This document shows positions 16,393 to 25,150 of a stretch of DNA of 64,000 nucleotides, piece by piece. The notes beneath the pieces are model-generated. The model was not told where the DNA came from. It saw only the letters and a list, made by a program, of their open reading frames with translations, and made no database searches. Source of the DNA: Marinovum sp034669705 (lineage in GTDB: Bacteria; Pseudomonadota; Alphaproteobacteria; Rhodobacterales; Rhodobacteraceae); assembly GCF_034669705.1 (NCBI RefSeq), contig NZ_JAXMOR010000003.1, positions 124,001-188,000 of the forward strand. The letters are read 5' to 3'. How positions within the stretch are numbered: the first letter of the stretch is position 1; each line of letters begins with the position of its first letter. Both the position numbers and the translations under genes were made by a program.

Positions 16393-17354
16393 TCTTCCTT
16401 CAGGGGTCGGGCGAGAAGCTGGTCCATCGCTGCGCCGACGTCAAGATCGCCCGAGATGATCGCGCTGACCGCACGGGTGATCGGCATCTCGACCCCCTCG
16501 CGCTCGGCCACGCCGAGCATGGCGCGGGCGGTGGCGGCACCCTCGACGGTGGTGCCGGGGGCGAAGTCTTCGCCGCGGCCCAGCGCCTGGCCGAAACGGG
16601 TGTTGCGCGACTGGGTCGAGGTGCAGGTCAGCGTCAGGTCGCCGAAGCCCGACAGGCCCGCCAGGGTTTCCGGCCGGGCGCCAAGCGCCTGGGCGATGCG
16701 GGTCATCTCGGCGAACCCGCGGGTCATCAGCGCGGCGCGGGCCGACTCGCCCAAGCCCGCGCCGATCACCACGCCGCTGGCAATGGCGATCACGTTCTTC
16801 AGCCCGCCGCCCAGCTCGGCGCCGGTGACATCGGTGGTGCGGTAGAGCCGCAGGTTGCGGGTCGAGAGGTGTTCCTGCAGGTCCTGGCTGCAGGCGACGC
16901 TGCCGCAGGCCAGGGTCAGCGCGGTCGGTAGCCCCCGGGCGATATCGGCGGCAAAGCTCGGGCCGGTCAGGATCGCCGCCTGCGCCTGCGGCAGGATGCG
17001 GGTGATCAGGCTGACCGGGCCTTCGCCGGTGCGCAGCGAGAACCCCTTGCAGCAGGCGACCAGCGTCTTGCCGGTCAGAACGTCGGCGTTTTCCTCCAGT
17101 AGGGTCTCGAGCTGTTGCATCGGCACCGAGAGCAGCAGGGTGTCGGGCCGGGTTGCCGCCTCGAAATCGCCGGTGGCGGTGAGGCTGTCCGGAAACGGCG
17201 CGCCCGGCAGGCGCCTGGCGTTCTCGCGGGCGCTCTGCATTGCCGTCATGGCGGCGCTGTCGCGGCCCCAGAGCAGTACGTCGCGGCCCGCCGCGGCCAA
17301 TGAGATGGCCAGCGAGGTGCCAAAGGCGCCGGCTCCGATCACGCCGAGGGTCAT
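16389..17354 (-). CDS. gpsA: NAD(P)H-dependent glycerol-3-phosphate dehydrogenase
   Basis: The 321-residue enzyme has an N-terminal Rossmann motif GVIGAGAFGTSLA, then CKGFSLRTGEGP, GPSFAADIARGLPTALT and the catalytic Lys in GGGLKNVIAIASGV. It makes sn-glycerol-3-phosphate from dihydroxyacetone phosphate for phospholipid synthesis. It overlaps tsaD by ATGA and yciI by ATGA. Confidence 0.97.
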   Translation of the reverse strand: MTLGVIGAGAFGTSLAISLAAAGRDVLLWGRDSAAMTAMQSARENARRLPGAPFPDSLTATGDFEAATRPDTLLLSVPMQQLETLLEENADVLTGKTLVACCKGFSLRTGEGPVSLITRILPQAQAAILTGPSFAADIARGLPTALTLACGSVACSQDLQEHLSTRNLRLYRTTDVTGAELGGGLKNVIAIASGVVIGAGLGESARAALMTRGFAEMTRIAQALGARPETLAGLSGFGDLTLTCTSTQSRNTRFGQALGRGEDFAPGTTVEGAATARAMLGVAEREGVEMPITRAVSAIISGDLDVGAAMDQLLARPLKEE

Positions 17355-18445
17355 GCCTTGGCTCCTTTCTTGCCGCTGCCCAGCATCGGCGCGGCGCTTG
17401 CATCCAGCGGCCAGCGGGGGCGGGCCGAGAGGGTCATGTCGTCAACCCGGCCCAGCGCCATCCGTTCCAGCCCGGCATAGGCGATCATCGCCGCGTTATC
17501 GGTGCAGAGCGCCAGCGGCGGCGCGGTGAAGCCCACCCCGGCTTCGGCGCAGACCGCCTGCAGCGCGGCGCGGATCGGCTGGTTGGCGGCAACGCCTCCG
17601 GCCACCGCCAGAATCGGGGTTGCGGGGGCCTCGGCGAGATAGCTGGCCAGCGCGCGCCGGGTCTTTTCCGCCAGCACGTCGACCACTGCCGCCTGAAACC
17701 CCGCGCACATGTTGGCGCGGTCCTGACGGGTCAGGCCGGATTTCTCGGCGATCACCGCGTCGCGGGTGCGCAACAGCGCGGTCTTGAGCCCGGAGAACGA
17801 CATGTCGCAGCCCGGCCGGTCAAGCAGCGGCCGAGGGAAGGCAAAGCGTTTCGCCACGCCTTTCTCTGCTTCTGCCTCGACCGAGGGTCCGCCGGGCTGC
17901 AGCAGGCCCAGCAGCCGCGCGGTCTTGTCGAAGGCCTCGCCGGGGGCGTCGTCGATGGTGCCACCGAGGCGGGTGAAGTCCTCGGGGCCGCGGGCAATCA
18001 GGAACTGGCAATGGCCGCCAGAGACCAGCAGCATCAGGTAGGGAAACGCCGCGCCATCGGTCAGCCGCGGGGTCAGCGCATGGCCGGCCAGGTGGTTCAC
18101 GCCGATCAGCGGCAGGCCGGCGCCGGCCGACAGCCCCTTGGCGCACATCACGCCAGAGACCACGCCACCGATCAGCCCCGGGCCGGCGGTCACCGCAATG
18201 CCGTCGAGCGCGTCAAGGCCCAGCCCGGCCTGCGCCAGCGCTGCCTTGACGCAGACATCGAGCCGCTCGGCATGGGCGCGGGCCGCGATCTCTGGCACCA
18301 CGCCGCCAAAGTCCTTGTGCAGCCCGGTCTGGCCCTCGACCACCGAGGCCAGCACCTGCGCCGCACCGGGGGTGCCGCGCACCACCGCGGCAGCGGTGTC
18401 GTCGCAGCTGCTTTCGAGGCCGAGAAGGGTGAGCGTTTGGGTCAT
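17351..18445 (-). CDS. tsaD: TsaD, tRNA N6-adenosine threonylcarbamoyltransferase
   Basis: The 364-residue ASKHA-fold protein starts MTQTLTLLGLESSCDDTAAAVV, as the family does. The metal-binding HxxxH is in GVNHLAGHALTPRL, and the nucleotide site includes LLVSGGHCQFL and GGVAANQPIR. It transfers the threonylcarbamoyl group to A37 of ANN-reading tRNAs together with TsaB and TsaE (tsaE is at 6113). An in-frame upstream extension crosses into hemD and is not coding. First gene of the tsaD-gpsA-yciI-EVE operon, divergent from hemD with 51 bases between starts. Confidence 0.97.
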   Translation of the reverse strand: MTQTLTLLGLESSCDDTAAAVVRGTPGAAQVLASVVEGQTGLHKDFGGVVPEIAARAHAERLDVCVKAALAQAGLGLDALDGIAVTAGPGLIGGVVSGVMCAKGLSAGAGLPLIGVNHLAGHALTPRLTDGAAFPYLMLLVSGGHCQFLIARGPEDFTRLGGTIDDAPGEAFDKTARLLGLLQPGGPSVEAEAEKGVAKRFAFPRPLLDRPGCDMSFSGLKTALLRTRDAVIAEKSGLTRQDRANMCAGFQAAVVDVLAEKTRRALASYLAEAPATPILAVAGGVAANQPIRAALQAVCAEAGVGFTAPPLALCTDNAAMIAYAGLERMALGRVDDMTLSARPRWPLDASAAPMLGSGKKGAKA

Positions 18446-18496
18446 GGCGGCGCTTCGGTTCGTTGCGGAGGGAACAGGGCGCAGGTAACACTTGCC

Positions 18497-19240
18497 ATGA
18501 TGGCAAACAATCCCGACCGAGAGCCCCCCGCGCTGCTGCTGACCCGGCCGCGCCCCGACGCCGAGAGCTTTCTCGCCGATCTGCGCAGGCTGGTGACACC
18601 GGGGCGGGTGGTGATCTCGCCGGTGCTGCGGATCGTGCCCACCGGGGAGGTGCCGGACCTGTCCGGGGTGGCGGCGCTGATCTTTACCTCGGTCAATGGC
18701 GTGCGCTGCTATGCGGGCCCGCCGGGGCTGCGCGCCTTTTGCGTCGGGCGAAAAACCACCGCGGCCGCGCGGCAGGCGGGTCTGCAGGCCGAACTGGCCG
18801 GCGAGAGTGCCGATCAGCTGGTGGCGCATCTGACCCGGCTGCGGCCAGAGGGTGCTCTGCTGCATCTGCGCGGCGCCCATGCGCGCGGCGCGGTGGCGGC
18901 GCGGCTGACACAAGAGGGCCTCGGGACGCGAGAGCTGATCGTGTACGATCAGCAGGCTTGCGGCTTTACTCATGAGGCGCATGTGCTACTTGAGCAGGAG
19001 AGGCCGGTGGTCCTTCCCCTGTTTTCCCCCAGAAGCGCCGAAATCGTCGCGGGGCAGGCCGGGGCGCGGGCCCCGCTCTGGATCGTGGCGCTCAGTCCGG
19101 CGGTTGCGCGTGGCGCATCCCTCTTGACACCGGAGCGGCTGGTGATTGCCGCGCGGCCCGATCGTGCGGCGATCTGCGCGGCGGTGGCCGGGGTCCTGAG
19201 GCGGGGAAGTCCGCTTGAGGGGCCTCCTGCGGTGCCATAA
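18497..19240 (+). CDS. hemD: uroporphyrinogen-III synthase
   Basis: The 247-residue protein shows the loose HemD pattern: LLLTRPRPDAESF at the start, FTSVNGVRCYA in the first domain, YDQQACGF between domains, and LFSPRSAEIVA then VALSPAVARG in the second. HemD cyclises and inverts ring D of hydroxymethylbilane, the branch point to haem, sirohaem and tetrapyrrole pigments. The haem-rich sox genes nearby need this supply. It starts an apparent operon with the mitofilin-like and HemY-like genes, a common order in this order of bacteria. hemC is not here. Confidence 0.9.
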   Translation: MMANNPDREPPALLLTRPRPDAESFLADLRRLVTPGRVVISPVLRIVPTGEVPDLSGVAALIFTSVNGVRCYAGPPGLRAFCVGRKTTAAARQAGLQAELAGESADQLVAHLTRLRPEGALLHLRGAHARGAVAARLTQEGLGTRELIVYDQQACGFTHEAHVLLEQERPVVLPLFSPRSAEIVAGQAGARAPLWIVALSPAVARGASLLTPERLVIAARPDRAAICAAVAGVLRRGSPLEGPPAVP

Positions 19241-19289
19241 GGTAATGATATTGCGCCGCTGCAGTAAGATTCGGAAAGGGTGATCCTTG

Positions 19290-20807
19290 GTGTCAAATTC
19301 GAAAGAGCCGAAACCGGAAGAAACCGAAGACAAGCTGGCGGATGACACGCTCTCCAGCGACACCGACCGGATTTCCTCAGCCGGGGCGGAAACGCCGGCC
19401 GGTGACGATACCTCTCCCTCTGCCGAAGCGGACAGTCCCGGCGCCGGCGACGACAGCCTTGGCGCCGAGGCTGACACGCCTTTCGAGCCCGAGAGCCGCA
19501 CCGGCCCCGACACGCTCAGCGGCACCGACACGCTCGCGCCCGCCGATACCGACGAGGTGACCGACGGTGGCGTCGAGACCGCCGATCCACTGGCCGACCC
19601 GGACCCGGTGCAGGCCGAGATGGCCGCCGACGAAAGCCATGCCGATGCCGGCAACGAACCCGCGCCAGAGCTGTTCGACGATGCCGGTCCCGCGCCGGCC
19701 GACGTCGAAGCCGACAGCCACACGCCCGCCGAGCCGCGCGACCCTGCGCCGGTGACCCCGCCGGTGACCGAAAAGGTCGTCGAGCGCCGCGGTGGCTTTG
19801 TGCCGATGGTGCTGGGTGGAATCGTGGCCGCCGGCCTGGGCTATGGCGCCGCCTACTATCTGGGCCAGGACGACAGCTTCGAGACCGAGACCCGCGCCGC
19901 GCTCGAGGCGCAATCGGGTCGGCTCGACGGCGTTTCGCAGCAGATCACCACAATCTCCGCCGATGTGACCGAGCGGATCGACGGGCTCGCGGCCGACCTC
20001 ACCAGCACGCAAGAGGCGGTTGGGGCGACCGAGGGCGAGCTTGGCGCCCAGAACGAGCGGCTGACCAGCGTCGAAGCGCTGCGCGAGGATCTCGCCGCGC
20101 TTGACGAGCGGCTGACCACGCTGGCGAAACGGCCGATTGCCGACACCGTCTCGCGCGAGGCAATTGCCGCCTACGAGGCCGAGCTCGAGCGGCTGCGCGG
20201 CTCGATGGAGGAACAGCGGGTCGCCATCGAGGAGACCATCGCCGCCGAGAAGGTCAAGATCGAGCAGATCGCCCAGGAAGCCACCCAGATGGAGGAGCGC
20301 GCGCTGGAAGAGGCGCGTATCTCGGCCGCCCGCACCGTGCTGACCCAGGTGCTGACCGCGCTGGAGACCGGCGAGCCCTTCGAGGCTGCGCTGGCCGAGC
20401 TGGCCGAAACCGTCGAGGACGAGATGCCGGCGCTGCAGGCCGCGGCTGCCGAGGGGGTCGTGACCCAGGCCGCGCTGCGCGAACGCTTTCCCGATGACGC
20501 CCGCGCCGCGCTACGCGCCTCTCGCGAGGCCGGCGCCGATGGCGAGGAGGCCGGCATCGGCGGTGTGCTCGAGAAGATGTTCGAGGTGCGCTCGGTGGCG
20601 CCGCGCGACGGGGTCGACACCGACGCCATCCTGTCACGCGCCGAGGCCGCCGTGCGCAACGGCAACTTCCGCGTGGCGCTTGACGAATTGACGGCGCTGC
20701 CCGAAGAGGCAAAGGCGCCACTGGCCGAATGGGTGGCAGACGCCGAGGCCCGCATGGCGGCGCTCGACGAAGCCAATGCCGTCGCGGCACGCCTGAACCA
20801 GGGATAA
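19290..20807 (+). CDS. mitofilin-like (COG4223) inner-membrane coiled-coil protein
   Basis: The protein has about 505 residues. Residues 1-160 are acidic and disordered, rich in Ser, Asp, Ala and Pro. One membrane helix follows (GGFVPMVLGGIVAAGLGYG, about 168-190), then a long coiled coil (to about residue 345) and a C-terminal helical part resembling the mitofilin core. Alphaproteobacterial COG4223 proteins are the bacterial relatives of Mic60 and bend or anchor inner membranes, and they are usually linked to hemD and hemY. The start is either GTG at 19290 (AAGGG 9 bases upstream, chosen) or TTG at 19287. Confidence 0.85.
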   Translation: MSNSKEPKPEETEDKLADDTLSSDTDRISSAGAETPAGDDTSPSAEADSPGAGDDSLGAEADTPFEPESRTGPDTLSGTDTLAPADTDEVTDGGVETADPLADPDPVQAEMAADESHADAGNEPAPELFDDAGPAPADVEADSHTPAEPRDPAPVTPPVTEKVVERRGGFVPMVLGGIVAAGLGYGAAYYLGQDDSFETETRAALEAQSGRLDGVSQQITTISADVTERIDGLAADLTSTQEAVGATEGELGAQNERLTSVEALREDLAALDERLTTLAKRPIADTVSREAIAAYEAELERLRGSMEEQRVAIEETIAAEKVKIEQIAQEATQMEERALEEARISAARTVLTQVLTALETGEPFEAALAELAETVEDEMPALQAAAAEGVVTQAALRERFPDDARAALRASREAGADGEEAGIGGVLEKMFEVRSVAPRDGVDTDAILSRAEAAVRNGNFRVALDELTALPEEAKAPLAEWVADAEARMAALDEANAVAARLNQG

Positions 20808-20817
20808 GGACGAAAAT

Positions 20818-22422
20818 ATGCTTTGGTCACTTCTGAAAATTCTCGTCTTTGTTGCCGTGGTTCTGGCGCTGGCCTGGGGCGCTGGCTGGCTGTTGGAATA
20901 TGACGGCGCCGGCATGCGGCTCACCTTCAACGGTCAGGAATTCACCTTCACCGCGTTGCAGGCGGTGCTGGCACTGATGGCGCTGTTGGTGGCGCTCTGG
21001 GTGCTGCTCAAGGTGGTGTCATTCCTGGTGGCGCTGATCCGCTTCGTGAACGGCGACGAAACTGCGATCTCGCGCTATTTCGACCGCAACCGGGAGCGCA
21101 AGGGCTTTCAGGCGCTCAGCGACGGGCTGATGGCGCTGGCCTCGGGAGAGGGCAAGGTGGCGATGGCCAAGGCGGCCAAGGCCGACCGCTACCTCAACAA
21201 GCCCGAGCTGACCAATCTGCTGACCGCCCAGGCGGCCGAGATGGCGGGCGACCGCGACAAGGCGGAATCGGTCTACAAGAAGCTGGTGGCCAACGAGAAG
21301 ACCCGCTTCGTGGGCGTGCGCGGGGTGATGAAGCAGCGGCTGGCCGAGGGCGACACCGACACCGCTCTGAAACTGGCCGAGCGGGCCTTTGCGATCAAGC
21401 CCAAGCACGAGGAGACGCAGGACATCCTGCTCAAGCTGCAGGCCGACAGCGGCGATTGGGCCGGTGCCCGCAAGACGCTGAACGCCAAGCTGAAATCCGG
21501 CAACCTGCCGCGCGACGTGCACCGCCGGCGCGAGGCGGTTCTGGCCCTGTCAGAGGCGCGCGAGGTGGCCGCCGACGGCCGCACCATCGAACAGCGCGAG
21601 ACCGCGATCGAGGCCAACCGCCTGTCGCCAGAGCTGATCCCGGCGGCGGTGATGGCGGCGCGCAGCTATATCGAGCAGGGCAAGTCGAAATACGCGACGC
21701 GGGTGATCAAGAAGGCCTGGGAGGCGCAGCCGCATCCCGACCTGGCCGCGACCTTTGCCGCCATCGAGCCCGACGAGACGCCGGCCTCGCGGATCAAGCG
21801 CTTCCAGCACCTCACGCGGCTGGCACCGGATCACCGCGAGACCAAGTTGCTTCTGGCCGAGCTGCACATCGCCGACGAGGACTTCCCCGGTGCGCGCCGT
21901 GCGCTGGGGGATCTGGCCGAGACCGATCCCGACACCCGCACGCTGACCATCATGGCCGCGATCGAGCGCGGTGAAGGCGCCTCTGACGCGGTGGTCAAGG
22001 GCTGGCTGGCGCGCGCGCTCAACGCGCCGCGCGGGCCGCATTGGGTCTGCGACAACTGCTCCAACATCCAGAGCGAATGGACCGCGACCTGCACCAATTG
22101 CGGCGCGCTTGACACGCTGAGCTGGAAGAGCCCGCCGGCCGAGGCGGCCTCGTCCAATGCCGACAGCGCCATGCTGCCGCTGATCGTCGGCGCGATCGAG
22201 GATCATTCCGGCAAGGACATGGCGGCGCAGGACAGCGTGCTCGCTGGGCGGGCGATGCACAACGGGCCGACCATGGGCGAAAAACTGGCCGAGGATGCCG
22301 GTCACGATCCGACCATGGCCGAGCGGATGGCCGAGACCGCCGACCCGACCATGGCCGAGAAACTGGCGGATGACGCCGTGATCGTCGAGGACGACACCGC
22401 CCAGGCCGCGCCCCGGCGCTGA
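20818..22422 (+). CDS. HemY-like TPR membrane protein with C-terminal zinc ribbon
   Basis: The 534-residue protein has two N-terminal membrane helices (about 5-25 and 42-72), the HemY_N region with GFQALSDGLMALASGEGKVA, then TPR-like helices to about residue 400. A CxxC...CxxC ribbon follows (CDNCSNIQSEWTATCTNC, about 411-428), then a low-complexity tail with three PTMxE(K/R) repeats (about 482-520). This HemY family is not protoporphyrinogen oxidase, and its role is unknown. Its linkage with hemD and the mitofilin homologue suggests membrane organisation around tetrapyrrole synthesis. It starts 10 bases after the preceding stop. Confidence 0.88.
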   Translation: MLWSLLKILVFVAVVLALAWGAGWLLEYDGAGMRLTFNGQEFTFTALQAVLALMALLVALWVLLKVVSFLVALIRFVNGDETAISRYFDRNRERKGFQALSDGLMALASGEGKVAMAKAAKADRYLNKPELTNLLTAQAAEMAGDRDKAESVYKKLVANEKTRFVGVRGVMKQRLAEGDTDTALKLAERAFAIKPKHEETQDILLKLQADSGDWAGARKTLNAKLKSGNLPRDVHRRREAVLALSEAREVAADGRTIEQRETAIEANRLSPELIPAAVMAARSYIEQGKSKYATRVIKKAWEAQPHPDLAATFAAIEPDETPASRIKRFQHLTRLAPDHRETKLLLAELHIADEDFPGARRALGDLAETDPDTRTLTIMAAIERGEGASDAVVKGWLARALNAPRGPHWVCDNCSNIQSEWTATCTNCGALDTLSWKSPPAEAASSNADSAMLPLIVGAIEDHSGKDMAAQDSVLAGRAMHNGPTMGEKLAEDAGHDPTMAERMAETADPTMAEKLADDAVIVEDDTAQAAPRR

Positions 22423-22457
22423 CGGGACAGCTTCGCCCCGGATCTTCTTCGCCCCGG

Positions 22458-23516
22458 TCACTCAGCCGGGGCGAAGCCCAGCATCAGCTGGCGCAGGCCG
22501 ATGTAGCCGCCGGCAAGGATCGCCGCCAGCGTCACCGGCGCGCTAAAGGCCAAGAGCGACATCGCCGAGAGCCCCTGACCGACGCTGCAGCCGGTCGCCA
22601 CCACCGCCCCCAGCCCCATCAGTACCGCGCCACCGATCTGGCGGCGCAATTCGCGCGGGTCGTCACAGGCCTCCCAGCGGAACTGGCCGCGGAGCATCGA
22701 GCCTATGAAGGCCCCCGCCAGAACCCCCGTCACCGAGCCGACGCCGAAGCTGAGCGTCAACCCCGAGGACAACATGGCAAAGAGCAGCGTGTCGCCCAGC
22801 GGTTTGGAAAAGCTGTGTGCGGCGACGGGAAGATCCTCCCAGCCGTGCCGCGCCACCCAGGAGGTGCCGGCCCAGGCCAGAACCACCGCCAGCCCGACCA
22901 CCGCGCCCCAGACCAGCGTCGACGGTGCGCGGTGCACGTGGCGCGGCGCGGCGACCAGCGCCAGGATCGTCATGCCGATGGCGAGGCCGATCGGCGCCAC
23001 CGGCAGGCCGGTCAGGGCCGCGAGCCCATGGGCGATGCCGGGCAGGGCCTGCGCATCGGCCTCGACCACCGGGAACAGGGCCAGCCGCAGTGTCGCCAGC
23101 GGACCGGAGAGCGCCACGTAGGCCGAGACCCCGGTGACCGGCACGATGACAAAGGAGCGAAGGTCGCCGCCGCCGAGCCGCGCCAGCGCGCCGAAACCGC
23201 AATTGCCGCTGATTGCCATGCCGTAGCCAAAGACCAGCCCGCCCAGCACCGAGGCGAGCGGCGACCAGCCGCCCGAGAGATAGACCGGCGCTGCGGCATC
23301 GAGCCAGCCGAGCGCGATCAGGCCAAAACTGCCGGTGACGGCGGTGCCGATGGCGATGCCCCACATCCGCAGGCGCAGGTCGCTGCTGGAATAGAAATAA
23401 TCCTCGATCGCGCCAAGGGTGCAGAACCTCCCCAGACGCGCCGCGAGGCCGAGCAGTGCGCCGCTCAGCAGACCGACCAGCGCCATCGCGGGGCCGTCTC
23501 CCAGGGTCTCCAACAT
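22458..23516 (-). CDS. soxT: SoxT, YeeE/YedE family sulfur transporter
   Basis: The 352-residue membrane protein has about nine or ten helices. The two YeeE-type cysteine motifs are present: SGNCGFGALARLGGG in the middle and ATGCSVGQGLSAMS near the C-terminus. Family members pass thiosulfate or other sulfane sulfur through conserved cysteines. Position next to soxR and soxS marks it as SoxT, which in other sulfur oxidisers is thought to import the signal sulfur species sensed by the ArsR regulator. Last gene of the minus-strand soxS-soxR-soxT unit, 33 bases after soxR. Confidence 0.88.
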   Translation of the reverse strand: MLETLGDGPAMALVGLLSGALLGLAARLGRFCTLGAIEDYFYSSSDLRLRMWGIAIGTAVTGSFGLIALGWLDAAAPVYLSGGWSPLASVLGGLVFGYGMAISGNCGFGALARLGGGDLRSFVIVPVTGVSAYVALSGPLATLRLALFPVVEADAQALPGIAHGLAALTGLPVAPIGLAIGMTILALVAAPRHVHRAPSTLVWGAVVGLAVVLAWAGTSWVARHGWEDLPVAAHSFSKPLGDTLLFAMLSSGLTLSFGVGSVTGVLAGAFIGSMLRGQFRWEACDDPRELRRQIGGAVLMGLGAVVATGCSVGQGLSAMSLLAFSAPVTLAAILAGGYIGLRQLMLGFAPAE

Positions 23517-23549
23517 CGGTCCTTCCTCCCCGAAGTCCCGCCCGCCGGC

Positions 23550-23933
23550 CTAGCGGTCGTCGCCCTCCGGCCGGCAGAACATGTCATAGACGATCTCCAT
23601 GATCTGCCGCGGCCGGTCGTCGGCCAGCGAGTAGTAGATCGCCTTGCCGTCGCGCCGCGGCTTGACCATGCCCTCGAGCCTGAGCCGCGAGAGCTGCTGC
23701 GACACCGCCGCCTGCCGTGCCGAGAGCAGGTCCTCGAGCTCGGTCACCGATTTCTCGCCGGTGGCGAGGTGGCAGAGGATCATCAGCCGGCCCTCGTGGC
23801 CCAGCGCCTTGAGGAAATTGGCGGCGTTGGTGGCGTTCTCCATCATCCGCTCGATGTCTTCCTCGCAGGTGGTCTCGTCGAAAGCGGGCAGCGGCGAGGC
23901 TGTCGCAGTGCCCGGGTTCATCGCTCCGCTCAT
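23550..23933 (-). CDS. soxR: SoxR, ArsR-family sulfur-responsive repressor
   Basis: This 127-residue winged-helix regulator has the recognition region SARQAAVSQQLSRLRLEGMVK and wing RRDGKAIYYSL. Cysteines are Cys23, Cys54 (MILCHLA) and Cys120 (DMFCRPE). Cys54 and Cys120 are 66 residues apart, the same spacing as Cys41/Cys107 of R. capsulatus SqrR, which form a sulfur bridge in response to persulfide. SoxR represses sox genes in Paracoccus and Pseudaminobacter. A perfect SqrR-type site lies upstream of soxX (25748). It overlaps soxS by ATGA. Confidence 0.93.
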   Translation of the reverse strand: MSGAMNPGTATASPLPAFDETTCEEDIERMMENATNAANFLKALGHEGRLMILCHLATGEKSVTELEDLLSARQAAVSQQLSRLRLEGMVKPRRDGKAIYYSLADDRPRQIMEIVYDMFCRPEGDDR

Positions 23934-24310
23934 CCTGCGGCCTCCTGCGTTTGCGCGCGTTCGATCAGCTGGCCCAGCAGGCCCCAGAAGAAATCCTCGC
24001 CCGGATAGCCTTCGATGCGCCCGTGTTCCTCACCATCGACCAATAGCACGAATGTCGGGGTAAAATGCAGCCCGCGGGCAAATTCCATGCCCTCCGGCGG
24101 GCGCTCGCGGATGTCGATGCGCTGCAGGGGCGCCAGGACGCCCTCCTCGGTCTTGTGATAGACCGGCGCGATCTCTTCGTTCCAGCGGGCGCACCAGATG
24201 CAGCCGGGCTCCTCGACCATCACCAATGCCATCTCGGCACGGGCAGGCCCGGCAAGAGCCAGGGTCAGCACCACCAGGGCCGACAGGAGACGCGGGGCAA
24301 TCCTCAGCAT
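23930..24310 (-). CDS. soxS: SoxS, periplasmic thioredoxin-like protein
   Basis: The 126-residue protein has a signal peptide (MLRIAPRLLSALVVLTLALA, cut near ARA). A thioredoxin-like active site reads EEPGCIWCARW (CxxC), and the cis-proline region is HFTPTFVLLVDG. SoxS reactivates SoxYZ in Paracoccus. An in-frame upstream extension is possible, but the ATG at 24310 starts the signal peptide. It is divergent from soxV across a 79-base control region with a palindrome. Confidence 0.92.
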   Translation of the reverse strand: MLRIAPRLLSALVVLTLALAGPARAEMALVMVEEPGCIWCARWNEEIAPVYHKTEEGVLAPLQRIDIRERPPEGMEFARGLHFTPTFVLLVDGEEHGRIEGYPGEDFFWGLLGQLIERAQTQEAAG

Positions 24311-24324
24311 GTGATGTATTTCAT

Positions 24325-24354
24325 TTGATCCGAACCTGATATACCACATAATCT
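24325..24354 (+). promoter_or_regulatory. candidate soxV promoter
   Basis: A -35 TTGATC (24325-24330), an 18-base spacer and a -10 TAATCT (24349-24354) lie in the soxS-soxV interval. The -10 sits inside the palindrome at 24345-24363. Confidence 0.45.
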
Positions 24355-24363
24355 GAATATGTG
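24345..24363. promoter_or_regulatory. palindromic operator candidate between soxS and soxV
   Basis: A perfect inverted repeat CACATA-N7-TATGTG overlaps the proposed soxV -10. The soxS-soxV interval is a known SoxR target in relatives. The half-site CACAT...ATGTG also occurs before soxB (28182). Confidence 0.5.
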
Positions 24364-24389
24364 AATTTTACAAGCAGGACGGTCCGCCG

Positions 24390-25130
24390 ATGTTCGATGT
24401 CACATTTGCCGGTGCGCTTCTGGCGGGGCTGTTGTCGTTCCTGTCGCCCTGCATCCTGCCGATCGTGCCGTTCTACCTGTCCTACCTGGCCGGCGTCGGG
24501 ATGAACCAGGTGACGGCCAGCGCCGAGATCTCGGGCGCGGTGCGGCTGCGCGCGGTGCTGGCGGCGAGTTGTTTCGCGCTGGGGGTGATTACCGTCTTCG
24601 TGGCGCTCGGGGCCTCGGCGACGATCTTCGGCCAGATGCTGCGCGACTATTTCGACATCCTGCGCTGGATGGCGGCGGCGGTCATCATCGTCATGGGGCT
24701 GCATTTCCTCGGCGTGATCCGCATCGGGCTGCTCTATCGCCAGTTCCGCGCCGACACCGGCGAGACCTCGAACCTGAGTCTGCTCGGCGCCTATGTGATC
24801 GGGCTCGCCTTCGCCTTTGGCTGGACGCCCTGCGTCGGCCCGGTGCTGGCGGCGATCCTGTTCACCGCCGCCGGACAAGAGACGGCAAGCACCGGCGCCG
24901 GGTTGCTCTTTGTCTACGGGCTGGGGATGACGCTGCCGTTCATCGTGGCGGCGATGTTCATCGGGCCGTTCATGCGCTGGATGGCGCGGTTCCGCCGCCA
25001 CCTGCCCAAGATCGAAAAGGCGATGGGGGTGCTGCTGATCATCTTTGGCGTGCTGATCGCCACCGATACGGTAAACTACATCGCACAATGGATGCTCGAG
25101 ACCTTTCCGGTCTTCATGCAGATCGGCTGA
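24390..25130 (+). CDS. soxV: SoxV, CcdA/DsbD-type membrane thiol transporter
   Basis: The 246-residue integral membrane protein has six helices. The two redox cysteines of CcdA proteins lie in LLSFLSPCILPIVP (residues 13-26) and AFGWTPCVGPVLAA (about 145). It carries electrons from cytoplasmic thioredoxin across the inner membrane to SoxS and SoxW, keeping SoxYZ active. First gene of the main sox operon, 20 bases before soxW. Confidence 0.95.
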   Translation: MFDVTFAGALLAGLLSFLSPCILPIVPFYLSYLAGVGMNQVTASAEISGAVRLRAVLAASCFALGVITVFVALGASATIFGQMLRDYFDILRWMAAAVIIVMGLHFLGVIRIGLLYRQFRADTGETSNLSLLGAYVIGLAFAFGWTPCVGPVLAAILFTAAGQETASTGAGLLFVYGLGMTLPFIVAAMFIGPFMRWMARFRRHLPKIEKAMGVLLIIFGVLIATDTVNYIAQWMLETFPVFMQIG

Positions 25131-25150
25131 CCCCAGCCAAGGAGGATCGT

